From: Terebella lapidaria
Taxonomy: Eukaryota; Annelida; Polychaeta; Terebellida; Terebellidae
NCBI GenBank assembly: GCA_949152475.1
Contig: OX424563.1
Location: 4,933,001-4,997,000, forward strand
Direction of reading: 5' to 3'
DNA: 64,000 nt
Positions 1 through 13,893 of this stretch are shown piece after piece. The translations under genes were made by a program, and so were the position numbers. Numbering within the stretch: the stretch's first letter is position 1; every line of letters starts with the position of its first letter. Under the pieces are notes generated by a model. That model saw nothing but the letters and a program-made list of their open reading frames with translations, ran no database searches and had not been told where the DNA came from.

Positions 1-659
1 GGCTTCAAGACGTCAACGTTGAAATGCCATAAAAACCAGTTCATTCATCCCGTCGTGGGACGGTATTTGGCAATTCCCGCTTCTCGGAAATATATCCAAA
101 GTCAAAAGCAGACAATAGACTGCCAATTCATCAAACTTATATGGGGGTTATTATATTTTACAATGGAGACCACAGTCCTGTTGGCCACCAGACAGACAAT
201 AGATTGTGCCCATTCAAAGAAACCGATTTAAAAGAATCTTCAAATACCAAACAGTTTCACATGACGGACAGGAAGTAGAAATAATGAGCGTCCCTCTGTG
301 TACACCCACATGCCAGGTTACACCCGCATAATCATGCTAATATAAACGTGCGGATACGTGATATGCTCATTTCAACCCTGTCCACTGGCGTATCATGATG
401 ATTTGACAATCTGTAATGCGCAACTTACTAGCAGTCTGGGTGTACAAGCTAGGAACAGCCACTATGGACCAAAGTAGCTTTACTCAACAAATAACCGGAT
501 AACCTTGGAGCATTTTCATTGTGTTTATTACATTCGAATATCACGATCCAAGACAATGTAACATTATTCAGTTAGAACAATGACATGTATCATTTAGTAT
601 AATTCCTGTTTACATTACACATGGCATACATCCAGATTATTGTTACTGGTGTTTGCAGA
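1..659. other. Intergenic or intronic DNA, nothing recognised
   Basis: AT-rich sequence with no supported exon, RNA gene or repeat boundary. The short open frames here have no splice context or recognisable residues. Confidence 0.5.
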
Positions 660-2361
660 TACTGTAAACCCATTAATGTTTGCGACCCTTTGATTTCGCG
701 AGTTTCGCGAGCAGAGAAAAAACGCGAACTTAAATGGAAACAAACTTTATTGGATCGCGAAATTTTCTGACGAATTTTTTACATTTCTGGGTAGGCCTAG
801 GTGTACGAAAAGTGTCATAACGCGGGCGGGTATAAGCGGATTCATATGATTCTTTTTCCGCTATATTCACAAGAAAACAAGCTTCAATGCGACATAAAAT
901 GTGTATGAGTTGTCCGAATGGAAATTGCAGCAGATTGGCCTTGAACATTTCACCACATCGGCAAAATAAAATCGTTTGTTTTGGTGGTACGCCGCTGTGA
1001 CACTTATGAATATGTATTAGATAGTGCGAAACAGCGTGAGCTGATTGGATGAGGCAGCCCGCCCACCGTGCACGTCATCAGGTCATCCCCGCCTTTGCCA
1101 GGAACATCCCCACGATCCCACTACCAGCGGGGCACACGCTGGCTTTTGTTAACGTTTGTGGTTTTACTTTTTGACGAGATCTACTTACCCTTTTCAGCTT
1201 CAAACCTGCTTAGGCTGTTGAACAGCCATGGTCACTCAGGTAGAAACAATTCTGATATTCAAGTTGTGAAAAAGGTCAAATTCGCCTGCTAAAACATCAT
1301 ACTTCTCACACTGGATCTGTCATCTTGGCGGGAGATTTAAACGGATGGTTCCATTATACCTGGTTATGCGGGGGTGTTCGCTTCTTGAAGTTATTACATG
1401 GCTAAATTTCATACAAACAACTAGGAGTTGGAACATGGTTGAAATAAACAAGTAGGAAATTAATTCAGCATACGTATTTAAAAATGAATTTTGGAGCGAA
1501 TGAAATTTCACAGTAAAAAATTTCTAACCTGACACCCCCCACAGCCAACAAATACAACTGTCCCATTCAACATGGCCCCATATTGTTCCACTGACTTGCA
1601 AACTTTATTGTGTTTCAATCCGCTGACATCGGCTAAATGATGTTTACAGCAACCAAAGAATCCTTTCTAAAAGCAAATATGGATCTCGTTTAACGGCTAG
1701 TTTACTATATTTTTGGAATTCTATTGATTACTCAAGAGTATTTCAACGATCAAACTGACCCTCCCTCCTGTACAAATTTGCCACTCACTACCAGTATTGA
1801 ATTTCTGCAGCCACCAGAGCTGCAAGTGTATGTAAAGAGGTCCCTATTTAAAGTAAGTATCATCCAAATATTCAACAGCATGGAGTATAGCATGAACTGT
1901 ATTTAATCCCAGTTTTACTAAATCATAATAAAAATTAAACATTTTAAACCTTTAATATAGATCTAAATCAAATTTCTAGATGGCATTAATTTAATTTTGT
2001 TATATTGTGGAAAATAATAGATAATGATATGTTTGCTTCATTCAGATAATATTTACATTGCTTTGTCCATGAAAGTATTGTTGTGTTTGCTGCATTCATA
2101 TAATATTCACATTGATATGTCCTTACATATCTTATTAGCTTAGTCATGCTTACTAGCTTACAATCATGTTTTCTCACAATATGTGCATAAATACAAGAAA
2201 ACCTCATAATCAAGAAAATAAACGATGAAAAATCTGAACTCGAATTGATGATAAACGGAAATTTTGAGATTCGCAAAAGCGCGAACTTAAACGGTTAGCC
2301 AACTGTCGATTTTTTTAAAAAGCAAACTTTAACGGCAGCGAACATAAATGGGTTTACAGTA
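660..2361. mobile_element. Inverted-repeat element of the TACTGTAAACCC family, about 1.7 kb
   Basis: The left end reads TACTGTAAACCCATTAATG and the right end, reverse complemented, reads TACTGTAAACCCATTTATG. Just inside the left end is a TTCGCGA-rich block (about 690-745), and the right end has matching GCGAAC/TTAAACGG blocks (about 2275-2345). The same end blocks build the compact 222-bp element at 11845-12066, so this copy looks like a family member with about 1.5 kb of extra or inserted DNA in the middle. No transposase frame is visible, so it is non-autonomous. No target-site duplication was fixed by eye. Confidence 0.6.
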
Positions 2362-5300
2362 TGTATCACTTGTTTGCTGTCTATAGATAGACAGACGTCA
2401 CAAAGGCTACGCTGACTCAACGCATGGTCTTCTGAGTATGTACTGTCCGATATAAATACAGTTAAATAACTACTGATAGATATATTACCGCCATAATATT
2501 CAACTACTTTATTGAGTACACCCCCCTCCCCCTCCCCTCCCCCCTCCCAACATAAACTAATACTAGCAAGGCATCTAAAGCTTTGAGTATCATAGATCGT
2601 CTTTATCACTGGCAAAACACTTGAAACCGGTCATAAGTATATTTTAGAAAGGAGACGTCAGATTTTGAGGGCTCGTCTTTGAAACACAGACGAAACAATT
2701 CACGAGATCTAGGCAACACAGGCAGCTCTGTTTGTGAATATTCAGCCCTGGATGTACGAGAAATTTTAGCACGGATGATAGTGCATACATTTAATTTAAC
2801 ACGGACTCACGGACCTGCTGCATACACACGATACAGTTTTTGAAAATAAATAAATGATTTTGCTTGTAAATGCTCATGGTAATGCTTTTTTTAAAATATA
2901 ATTGTTTTGGCTTCCATGTACATCAATATCAAATGAATGTCGCTGAATCATATACAATGTCCATATAACAGTAGAAGAACATGGTATACACATATTCATG
3001 ACAGGAATGTAGTACTTTTTTTTTTTACTAGAAAGCTAATTTTCAGCAGCCTGACTTCCCTGGATAAGTAAGAGTGGTTACATGTGTGTGACTAATTGTT
3101 ACAATTGCCTGGGTGGTGTCAATTACAAAGCTGATAATTGACTTCAAAAGCTCCAATATAACGACACATTCTGTAACGAAGCTAATTCAATTGCTGACCA
3201 GATAATTTTCTGTGGTTGACAAAAAATCACGTCTAGTGCAACGGTTTCTGTTACCAATCGAAACCACTTTTAGTGGGGTCAGCCAAGGGGGGTCAGTTAT
3301 GGCACGAGTGAAGGGACAGAGGGGTAGCCGGCCCAGAAAAATATCCTGGATGCCTGACCAGTTATCGACAATTCCTGATGTAACCGACTCAGTTTTCAGG
3401 TCATCAGGTGTAAAAGAAAGCTATACCAGCAAATTATCGTAGCAATGATTCTATGAGAAACACCTCATGAGGCTTAACCATGGGAATACATGGATGCGTA
3501 ATTTGTTCAAGCGAGTACATTCATAGCGACAGTGGAGTTGAAACATCAATTCATTTATTATTCAAATACTTAGAGAGCATGTTAAGCACATTAAAAGTTA
3601 TCAAATCATTGGAAAGGATTGCCTTATTTTATTGTACTACCTTCTTGAACTGCTTGCGGTGGTATAAGCATAATACTGCCGGTATACGATGGTATAAATA
3701 AGGAATCTGTGAATAAATCTGGCATTTTGCCAGTTCCGTTTGACGCTGTTTCTCGAGCGTTGTGACGAAACAAACGTACCAATGGCGAACCAATATTTTT
3801 CAGCCCCTTATGAAATACAATATGGTAATACATACCCTGTTTACAATATTGATACCTAGGCATTGACATTTGGGGTCGTTGGGTGCATAAATGTATGTTT
3901 CATAGAGAATTCAAGCAAAAAATAGTATCCCGGCTCTAAAATATTTCGCAGATCATGCACGTAGGTGTAGGGAAAAATCTGCCATTGAGGGGGAAAAAAT
4001 GCCCTTTTACGTGTTAGTCTCCAAGTTTTCATCTCCGAGTGCGCTATACATACAAGTGTTGACCACTTTTGTGACTTTTTACGCCTCAATCCCCATTAGT
4101 AATCGTCCCTCACTCCAGGATTTCTGTAGAGATGATGCACAATTTGCCTAAACTCACATGACATACTTCTCCGTGTGTACTGTATAGATTTTTTGATAAT
4201 ATCTCATTTGACACACATTTTTTTCCGCCGGGCCGGCAGTTTTGTGATGTACAGATTAGTGCCGGAGAGCACTGCCTGACGCGATGGACGCCCACGTTCA
4301 TACATGACTCTATTTTATTCATCAAATTGCATGTTGATCAGGTTTTTGAGAATACCCCCTAAGGTGCTCATCAGTGAAAAATTTGTCTTACTTTCTCTGA
4401 TTGCTGCTCATATTTATTAGTTTTGCCTTATAAATTTGCTAGAGGTCATCATTACAATGATAACTGCTGTTACGCAATACAAACACGTGACATGTATTAT
4501 ACATGCTCTACAGCTTGGAGGACAGACCATAATAACAACAACGGATCAATCGTTTCTTGATAACTTGATATAAATCATTACTTCATCGCTGCTTTCTATG
4601 GAAAGCCAGCTCACTTCTTCCCTACGCCAGATCAACGACTTGGTATTCCACGGTTTGCAGGGCAATAACAATTTTACGACCAGTCTGCAGTCTACGGCTT
4701 CATTCGCTGTACTGCACGAGGCGTAAATACGCTCTTATATCACGGAAAGGAATTCATTTGTAGCAAGGGTTTCTGCGAATCCACAGACAGTGGCCCACAG
4801 GTGATCATTTGTACAGTGACCTGCGGTTGACTAAGTGAGATCGAATATATCACCATTTTTGGCTGTACCGTGGCCCGAACAATGGCAAAAATCAGCCGAC
4901 AAAGTGGTTTACACTACACACACGAGAACAACAGTCACGGAAATTGGCTGGAGAACAATCAAACCTAGATAAAACAGCCGCACGTCACAGTGACAGATGT
5001 TATGAAATGCGGGCTACTGTTCAGAAACTCCTTAGCTGCTAATGCCCGTTACTTACAAGACAACGTCCATCTTTGCTAGCATGTAATCACGTAAAGCGCT
5101 CTGGTCTAGTATGAGGCCATGACCTGTGGTCCCAGGGGAACATTTACTCCCGGCACAGGGCAATACGCAGCGTGGTGCCTGGCGATAAAACTCTGAGAAA
5201 CCTCGCCAAGCGTATCATGAGTTACTGATGCTTGTACGGACATTTACAGTTACATAACTGTACATTTTATGTGGGACTGGGCCAAGCATGTCGTGTTTTC

Positions 5301-8300
5301 TGTGCCTAGTCCAGCACGTCTGTGTCTCCTTCAAACGTAAATGGTATTCACCAGGTTTGCGTAATACATTCGAACCCAGCCGTACACAAAAGGGGAAAAT
5401 GTAAATCATATTCAGTATCGCCCCGGGCGTCAGGAGTGAGTGGGGGTGGTGGACATCTCAAATTATGGCCCCATTCCGATAGATTTATGCTAAATCCCGA
5501 CCCATGCAATCTTGTGGTGGCAAAGGTTGCCTCGTGTGAAGTATTACGCCCTTACTTAATGTCGGTTTTTGTCCGTCGTAATGGCTATAAATATGGGTAT
5601 AGGTAGAAATTTTATGCACCGAGTCAACTCTTGTCATTTTCCAGTGAAGCCCCCAGGTAGGTAACTGATTGTGCTAGATTCTTGACATTTATAGAACTAT
5701 CAATTGCAATGATTCAATACCAGCCTTCATGTCACTTGCTTTCTGCATGGGCTTTCAAGCTTATATTCTATTTTGTCATGTCAGCATGGCTCATCACATG
5801 CAAATAAGTTTTCGAAAAACATGCTAACTGCTAACAAAAGACAGAGTGAGGACTTTTTGTTAATTTTGCAGGTGGGTTGTGTTGACACTGCATTATATAC
5901 CTTACATGTATATTGATATCAGAACAGTAACCAGTATGTTTCCTGAATCCTGATTATAACATCATTCATGCTGAATCGAGAGGCAGAAGTGATTTTGCTG
6001 CTTCACTGTCATCATCAGTTACCATGAATACATTTGACATGTAGATTTCTAGCAGTTTTCAGGGTCTCACACCAGTACGTATGCAAATTTTGGAACACCC
6101 TGTACTGCCACGTTATGCAACTATAGACCACTCCCTGTGTCTACAACACACCCTGTACTTTTGTCGCATTATTATCATGCTCCTGGTATACACAATACAC
6201 CTCATCAAACCTGACAAGATATGTATGATTAACATGTGGACCAACCAGTACATGAGCTGATAAACCGCTACCGGCCAACAGTTCAGGCCATGGAACAGTA
6301 CTGAACACAGTAAGGGATTGCCCGGCAAGATTGCAGCTTCCACATCAGCAACAGCGAAATCAGAGTAATTCGTATACAATGTATAACAAAAGAAATATAT
6401 CATGACTATTGGATCAATTCTGAACATGTTGAGGGCCAAACGAGATAAGAGCATGGAAGCCACCCAGTCATGCTAAATTCATGATCAACTGTGAACCACC
6501 CACAGTATTGTCATCAGGCAATCAATGAAAATTAATGAACAATCATAAGTTGACTTTTATTTTCTCTAGTTCTGTTGTATGAATGTTTAGAAATGCAAAA
6601 GGGATATTATACTGAACAGTTGAAAAATACTGAAAAATTCCCAAATTTATTGTTTCTAGTTTCTACTCCAACATTACTTGATCTAAACTAGCCCGTTTCT
6701 AAATGTAAAATCCAAATTCTTTTTATTATGTGCAGGTATTGCACTGACATTCAGTGAAACTAGCCCTTGAACACTGCCAGAGCAAGCAAAAGACTTGACC
6801 CACTGCATGTGTTGAGGTAAGCAGGAGACGAGGCAACTCTTCCTGTGGATTGGCTGACCATGGAGGTAGCTAGCACACAGTCACTGAGAGACCAACTGAC
6901 AAACGCCGCGGCCTTTCAATAGACCATGACTCCGTGATGTGGGCCCCTAACTGTTACCTTGTATCAACTCTCGCTAGGGAGGCAGGTGTATTATGCTGGT
7001 GTGTTTGGATAACCGATGATCTCCAGGGAGGGATCGTTATTGTACTGGCGCGACTTTCCTCGCACACAAAATGCCGTCACCTTTGACATGACACCTCCCC
7101 CGTCCGTGTGTTCACACAATAAAAAGATTTGTCCGTGTGTAAGACACATTGGCAAGGCTGATTGTGACTGGCAACAGATGTCGCTAAACATTGTAAAACT
7201 GTATGCCGGGGCTTCTTCGATTCCAGGACAGTACAAGATCGCACTTTTCATGATAATTATTTCCATGATATTTTTGATTGTGCAAGAAAAATGTAAAACT
7301 CATATATATGAGAATATGTACTAGTATGTGTTGTCAGTGCTTGAACTTGGTTTGAAAGTATAGAAGAACTGCTGAAATGCAAGTCATTTATTTGATTTTG
7401 TGAGATACTTGGTCAAGTGTCCCATATTATCCATTCATAACGTGAATCATCACATTTAATCTAATTGGAAAATCCAATTTCAAATCCCATCCATTTTTTT
7501 TCCCCCAAACAGACTAGCCTCTGAAGAAACTGGAAGACACCAGAACTCAAAGTCTGCTGGAGATATTGGGGTTGGTTTGGTTTAAGGGGATGGTACGAAG
7601 TTTTCAGGGATGCGCTTCAAGATGACGCTAGCTTCCTAATGAACATCTTCAGAAGGGAGACGCGAGCACGGGACAACGCCTCGCTGACTACAGGTAAACG
7701 AACAGCGATCAGCGCATCCTTTTCACGCGCTGGCGGCAAATATAGATCACCATTCAAGCGACCGAGCAATTTCATCTACAAAAGATTTCCTCCCCAGAAA
7801 TTAATAAACTTCCTCCTCCCGGTTTGCCGCTCGTAGGTTGCTCCATAATCCTCCCTATCAACCCCCCCCCCCCTCTCCCCTCCCCCCTGCAATCCACTCC
7901 CCTTATAATCGTCCTATTTCTACCACTGAAAAAAACAAGAAGAATCATAAAAAAAATTCTGTCACCCAGTTTTTGGCCTAATTGCGGAGTTGTTATTGAC
8001 GTTGAGGTCACAGAAATGAAACAGGTGGGGACCTCTTGTGGTAAACTCGTGTACCAGGCATGGTGTTCGCAATCAAGGAAAAAGATCATCTCCACTAACT
8101 AAACTATTGTCATTTGCCAGTCACTCTATACTGGTCTTGCAGCCGGGGTCAGCAGTGGACAGAAATTTGATCATTAGAAAAGTTCACAGGATTAAATAAC
8201 CGCCACATTCATGTATCAATAACTCACTGGTCAACAGCCTGAAAGTGCATTATGACACAACACAGTAAACACGCAAAAAGCCAACACTACAAAAACGAAG

Positions 8301-9006
8301 GTAAAAAGCACCCAGATGAGAAGTTTGCACGCAGTCGACCGACATGAGAAACCAGCATGTCACTCGATCACGGATAATCTTACACATGACAGTCACAACC
8401 AACGATCTGTTAACTGCAAACTACTTGACATCAAAGGACTTAATCACACACAATAATTGGGTCCTGGATCGATTGTGACCGGTCAATATACACTAGAGCC
8501 GGTGTTTGTGTCATAAGTAATACAGAGTCATACAAAAAGAATGCATGCCTACAACAATAGTTGACCATCTCGGTTACATAAGCCGCTACACAACCTGGCA
8601 ATACACCCACTCAACCACACAAAAACCGCCTGATATATGGACAATATTTATGATTATGACAAGCAAACAGAGATAATATCATCTCATATACAATATTTAT
8701 GACAGCAGTTCAAGAGAGTGTATTATATCACTTTTTGTTTGGTATCACTTTCACCAAATTTCGGCCATAAAATCTCATCGGCAAAAGTTGAATTATTTCT
8801 GCCAGAAAATTTTCAGTAGAATGCTACAAAACATTTATTTTATGCCGACACTTTAGCTTACTTTTAAATTGTGATTTTTAATTCTGAGATTTCACAACTT
8901 TCAAGAGGGTTAATATCTATATTTTATGTTCTCGCCCTATAAATGCACATACAGATATTATGTATTTTTACATATATGTTTACAGTATGCAGGGGTGAGG
9001 ACAACA
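2362..9006. other. Gene-poor stretch with two candidate exons only
   Basis: No protein was recognised. Two plus-strand segments have good splice borders: 6736-6816 (closed in all frames, so at best non-coding) and 7513-7693 (polypyrimidine-AG acceptor and ACAG/GTAAAC donor, CpG-rich 3' half). Simple C-rich tracts occur near 2520 and 7861. Open frames at 6113-6463 (minus) and 6991-7324 (both strands) show no family motif and are treated as chance. Confidence 0.4.
7513..7693 (+). other. Candidate exon, possibly a first coding exon
   Basis: The upstream border is a T/C run ending in CAAACAG and the downstream border is CTACAG/GTAAACG, both good splice sites. One frame is open from about 7525 to the donor and contains an ATG at 7639, followed by a basic stretch (MNIFRRETRARDNASLTT). 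The segment is richer in CpG than its surroundings. No homology was recognised and no partner exon was found. An untranslated or spurious exon is equally possible. Confidence 0.2.
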
Positions 9007-9134
9007 TAATTGACCTTACGACGGTGTATACTTTGAGTTGTTTGTCCGAGGGGATTACTTTTGTTCGGCAATATTTGTCCGAGTTGTATTCTTCACAGAA
9101 AGGTGTTCAACCATGACTGTCGTAAGGTCAATTA
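9007..9134. mobile_element. 128-bp element with 16-bp perfect inverted ends
   Basis: The left end TAATTGACCTTACGAC (9007-9022) is the exact reverse complement of 9119-9134. There is no coding capacity, which is typical of a MITE. The internal sequence repeats a TTTGTCCGAG motif. Confidence 0.65.
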
Positions 9135-11844
9135 AAAGTCAGTCACAAATTTGTTTGCATGCGTTGATCAAAATCGAAATTCAGTGTGAACATGATTAAA
9201 AATTGTGCACTATTCCTTGATTATATCATTTCAAATACATGTATCCTGTTCAATCAGCCATGAAGATTTAATCCTACAAAAATAACTATTAACTCATTTT
9301 CTACCCTACAATTAACTATTCATCCATCCCATGACCGGTCATGTTGAATATGCAATTACTTATACATGAATTGTAAACAGCAGTGAATAAAAACCTGGAT
9401 CTTTTGGGTTCATTGGACAGTCATAACATGTAAACAATTGGATGCTTCGACCACAGTTGGTAAATGGAAATCGAGCAACTCAAGTGATTTGCTCCAGCGG
9501 AAACTGTTTTCCAAATGATATTGATTGGAGGAAACATTGCCGCTACAACTGTGACACAATTTGTCAGATTTGATCGGACTAACGATACATAACAAGTCGA
9601 CAGTATCAGGGACAGATATCTGTGAGCTGATTGTTACTCGGAATAAATCGAGATAAAAAACAGCCATCCAAAGTCCCCGAGGCTTCTTCTGCGAATCGTT
9701 TATTCTAATCACACTTGATCCAAGCGCATTAAAATGTGCGTAGTGTCACATGACATGGTTTGTCATCAGCTGTAAAATTTGGGCAATATATTCTGTAAAA
9801 TCACAGTATTAATTGTTTTGGAGTACAGATGATCACGTGCATGACCTGACAGAATCACGTAGAGTTTTACACTACTGATTATACATATCCATAGGGTTGA
9901 ATGTGAGTCCTGTAAATCGACCATCTTGTTGTTGACGTGTGTTGTTTTTCAATAGTTCTGCTTATTGATGGTTCTTTGGGATTTTTTTTTTAATCCCAAG
10001 TTTTTATTTAACTTCAAGAATACGAAGATAATTGAGAAGTCATTTGAGACACCACTTTAGTAGAGCATCAGTAGAACAATAGAACTAACAGTGACCCCAG
10101 ACAGATCTACCTAAGACCTATATCTGGGGATTTATTGTTCTAAACGGAGATTAACTCACAATGGCAAACCACACTTTAATGCATGTCTCACATTACATTG
10201 AAAGGAAAATAAGAAAACTTTTCAGAAGTAAACACCATTAACATGCAAAATCCTTAATCATGTTAATGGCGATTGATTACTTTTCACCCATTTGCATTAC
10301 ACATTACTTAGTGAGTATTTACATCATCACTGAGGTACCGTGACAATAAATGCCCCTTGTCCATGTTGTCTACAACTTCCCCCCTCAACAGCATCCAATC
10401 ATCCTTTCCTTTCACAGCATTCACATGTTCACATTTTTCTGAAAAAATTTTTTCACCCATTTCCATTTCCCTCCCCCCCCCCCCCCTCCACTGTTATTGC
10501 TGGCACTTACTTTTCGTCTTTGCTCCCTTGCAATATAATCTACCTAATTTTGCTGTTTGGGGAATTTGATCTATTAATAATACACTGTACCAAGTGAACT
10601 CCGCTATTTCAAAACAGTTTGGCCTTCGCTTAAAATGCGAACTCTGTTCCATATCTCAGCCAATGAAACTTGATGTCCACCAACATCTACACTACAAGCT
10701 AGTCTCAATCCCGCAGGAAAAACTATCGTGACTGAAAATACTGCCAAAATCTTCCTAAAAGGATCCTGTGGATGCAAGTCTGAACAGACTGGAACGGAAA
10801 GGGGGGGAGGGGGGTGGGCATGAGGATATGAGAAGCAATTTTCTCCCTCATGAAAACTGAACTATATGGCTTGGAATTTGTGAAGTAACTTTGACAAATG
10901 TTCACAGGAAGCATATTCGCTCAAATATATTGAATCTCCTGAACAAAATTTACAGGGAAGCACAGGTAAGCATCTAGGTGTCTTCAAATGCTATGATGTT
11001 TTTTTTTAATCAAAAGAGTTGATAGAATTCTACCTCCAAATCCAACTCCAATCTTCAGCCTATATGTCATGGTCAAACAAACATATAATATATCATGAAC
11101 TTGTGAAGTTTTCACAGGAGAAATGTCAAGAAACATGAGAAAGATACCCAAATATGTTCTGACATCATGCAAACTAATACATGTATATAGTAACTGGGGT
11201 ATTCATTTCATGTTCACATCTATTGAAGTCTGATATTTGATGTCTGCAAAACAAGAATAGCTTCGGTGCTTATCGTGTTCATACTTCATGGAAACAGTCA
11301 CTCTTGTCAGCTCTAATTCCATTATCTTCTCCCTGTTCTTGTCACCAGACAGCTTCAGAAACTTTGTCGGATTTATGGAACTCGATTACTGCCCACCAAA
11401 TTGTTGTAATTATCTCTTACTTTCCGCAGTCTGCAGTAATTCAATTGACAGCAAACATTTTCAACGCCAATATCTCTTCAAATGTTTCAACATTAATTTT
11501 TTTCAGAGACTAATTATACTCGTCTTTCAACATTCCTCTTCATCAAACTAATTGTTTTGGGTTTTTTTCCTCTATAAAATGTCAATGTGTGAAAACATAG
11601 ATGTGTTTACCACAAATTTTTAATACCGATACTGTTTTGTCAGAAAACAAGGCTGTTTATATATTGTTTGCTACCACAATCCTGCAGTCTATGATTTTTT
11701 CTAGCAGTATTCTACATCTATGTATTATGTGAAATGTTATAGATAGATCAATACCAGACATCATAAACTTACTTAGACATTGACTCGCCAGGAAGTTATC
11801 ACCTGCCATAGACTGCTAACCCAGAGCAAGACTGAAATTGTTAT
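9135..11844. other. Intergenic or intronic DNA with a C-rich tract
   Basis: A poly-C tract occurs near 10480 and a G-rich tract near 10800. A 100-codon minus frame at 9410-9712 has no recognised domain and no clear splice context. Nothing else is supported. Confidence 0.4.
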
Positions 11845-12066
11845 TACTGTAAAACCACAAATTATTCGCGACCTTTTATTTTCGCGAATTTCGCGAATCA
11901 AGAAAATCGCGAAATTAAATGAACCCAAAACATTTCTGATGCCAACCCACATTGTTATGAAAAAATTGTTCGAGACGGCCAAACCGCAAAATTAAACGGC
12001 CGCGAACATGGCCTGATCGCAAAGACGTGGAAATTTGTGGCAGTAAACTTAAATGGCTTTACAGTA
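11845..12066. mobile_element. 222-bp MITE with TACTGTAAA ends and TTCGCGA body
   Basis: The ends are TACTGTAAAACCACAAATT on the left and, reverse complemented, TACTGTAAAGCCATTT on the right. The interior has nested TTCGCGAATTTCGCGAATC and CGCGAAATTAAA/AAATTAAACGGCCGCGAAC arms able to fold back. It belongs to the same family as 660-2361, without that copy's middle insertion. Confidence 0.7.
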
Positions 12067-13596
12067 GTGTTGTTCAAGCTCTTTGGATTATAAAGTATCT
12101 CCCTTGAATGCTCAAATAATTTTTTTTATCTTGTGACCAGTAGTGACAAAATGTGCAATAGATATCATACATAATAGGGCTGGACAGTCTCGTTGTGCAT
12201 ACATCCGTAAATGACGTTTTGGTGATGTCATACATTCCCTCTGGGGATAAACAATGCCATGTGGTCAGTTTTGCTAAATTTAGGTGATCTCTCCAGTAAC
12301 CCACATAATTGTAATTCCACATATTGCTCTAATTCTTTTTTTATCCCAATAAAACTATTCCTAAATATGTATTGGCGATATTGAAAGAACGGCAAGTGCA
12401 AAGTGATAAGTTCAAAAAGCCGCCTTCTTAGGTTCCGTTTTATCAACAGATTATTTTTTTACAGATTATAGGTTATTTTTTATCAACAGATTCGATTATA
12501 ACAAAGTTATTCATATGCTGTTTGAACTAAAATGATACTGAATATGTGTCACACCATCGCTAGTTCCCCTAATCATAAAAGAACATTAAACTGGAAGTAT
12601 AAACTCCGAACAACATGGCTTTTCATGTTGGCCATGTCCATGTGGCCATCCTTGGCCATGTGGCCAAGGTCATAGCAACAATCCCATAAAACATACTATA
12701 TTCAGACCGTGTAATGAACGGGACTATTTGATTTGCGATTTCGACTGATTGTTTCAATAGCAGGAGAAAGTCTTCAATAACTGTGATGTGAAGTCCCGAC
12801 GGATGTTCGATAATTTATGTGCAAGTTTTATAAAACCGAGCAAATAGAATTTTCGAAATTTGGCCAAAATTTTGGCGGGAAAAGTTGTTTGTCCCCAGAA
12901 TGACGAAATCACGTAAAATAGCGCGATGTTTTAAATCTCACTGTCCAGCCTTTTTCACAAGTAATTTTTACATGACTGAATTAACTCATTGCAATTTGAA
13001 TGTCATTAATCAAAGGATGCCTACCGTAATTGGCTTTATAGTCACGATAATGCTGTATTCATTGTTACAAAATAATGAGTTACGTCCAAGCATGCTTATG
13101 TATTAGTAATATAGCCGATGACAGCTTGAATAAACTTCAGAATAAATTTCATAATCATGCTAATAACCTGGACATGAAACTTCAAAAGAGTTGGAATAAT
13201 GACCAGTCCACCAAAGCCTGCATGCTGATGGTGCGATAATCCGTCAGACGTAAGAGACTGATGACAGAATTGTCACATAGGATTCCATTTGCATATATTA
13301 TACTTTGTAAATCTGACTGGACGCACTCCTTAGGTTTTAATCATGTGCAGGGATACATGGAGCTAGTTTGTGACATTCACTGCAATTACTAACCAGAATA
13401 AGATATGATATTGTATGAGTATTTATCTTACATGGCCAAGTATTTATCATCAATACTTCAATGGTTTTCCTTTATTATCATAATTTTTTGCTCCCAATTG
13501 TCCTAGATCTAATTGAGATCATAAATTTTCCCCAAGTTATTTGTATTAAGAAGAACTCCTTTAAGTACATCAATCTCTTGAGATTACTTCCCCAAA
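12067..13596. other. Intergenic or intronic DNA
   Basis: No gene is supported. A short internally repetitive patch built on TGGCCATG occurs at about 12620-12675. Confidence 0.4.
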
Positions 13597-13893
13597 TACC
13601 GTACTGGTCCTAATGGTGGCATGCACCCTAATAGTAGAGCACCCCCTCTTTTCCCAAAAAATATTCAATTTTTGTAACCTTGTAACTGACTTAATATCTT
13701 TCTAATAAGATCTTGAAGTCTTCCAATCCACATGATTATGTTATTTGAATCATAATAAAGGGGACTGAAGGCTATAGGTGTATTATTCAGTGATTTTCTT
13801 AATTTTGACCCTAAGTTTGAAGTCATTTTTGCGCGCGCTGCTGCAGGAGGTCTTGCTTTGGCTCGCCGTGCTACTATTAGGACCAATACGGTA
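13597..13893. mobile_element. 297-bp MITE with TACCGTA(C/T)TGGTCCTAAT ends
   Basis: The left end TACCGTACTGGTCCTAATGG matches the reverse complement of the right end (TACCGTATTGGTCCTAATAG). The interior is AT-rich with a GCGCGCGCTGCTGCAGG patch near the right end. No transposase frame is present. Confidence 0.65.

Noticed and set aside
1068..1292. Minus-strand donor GTAAGT near 1183 suggesting an exon
   Set aside because: All frames close within the possible exon, and it lies inside an inverted-repeat element.
6113..6463. 116-codon minus frame with hydrophobic segments
   Set aside because: No recognised domain, no splice sites; hydrophobicity follows from AT-rich codons.
7824..8102. Overlapping open frames on both strands around a poly-C tract
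   Set aside because: Proline or glycine runs come from the C-rich tract and the flanks show no protein features.
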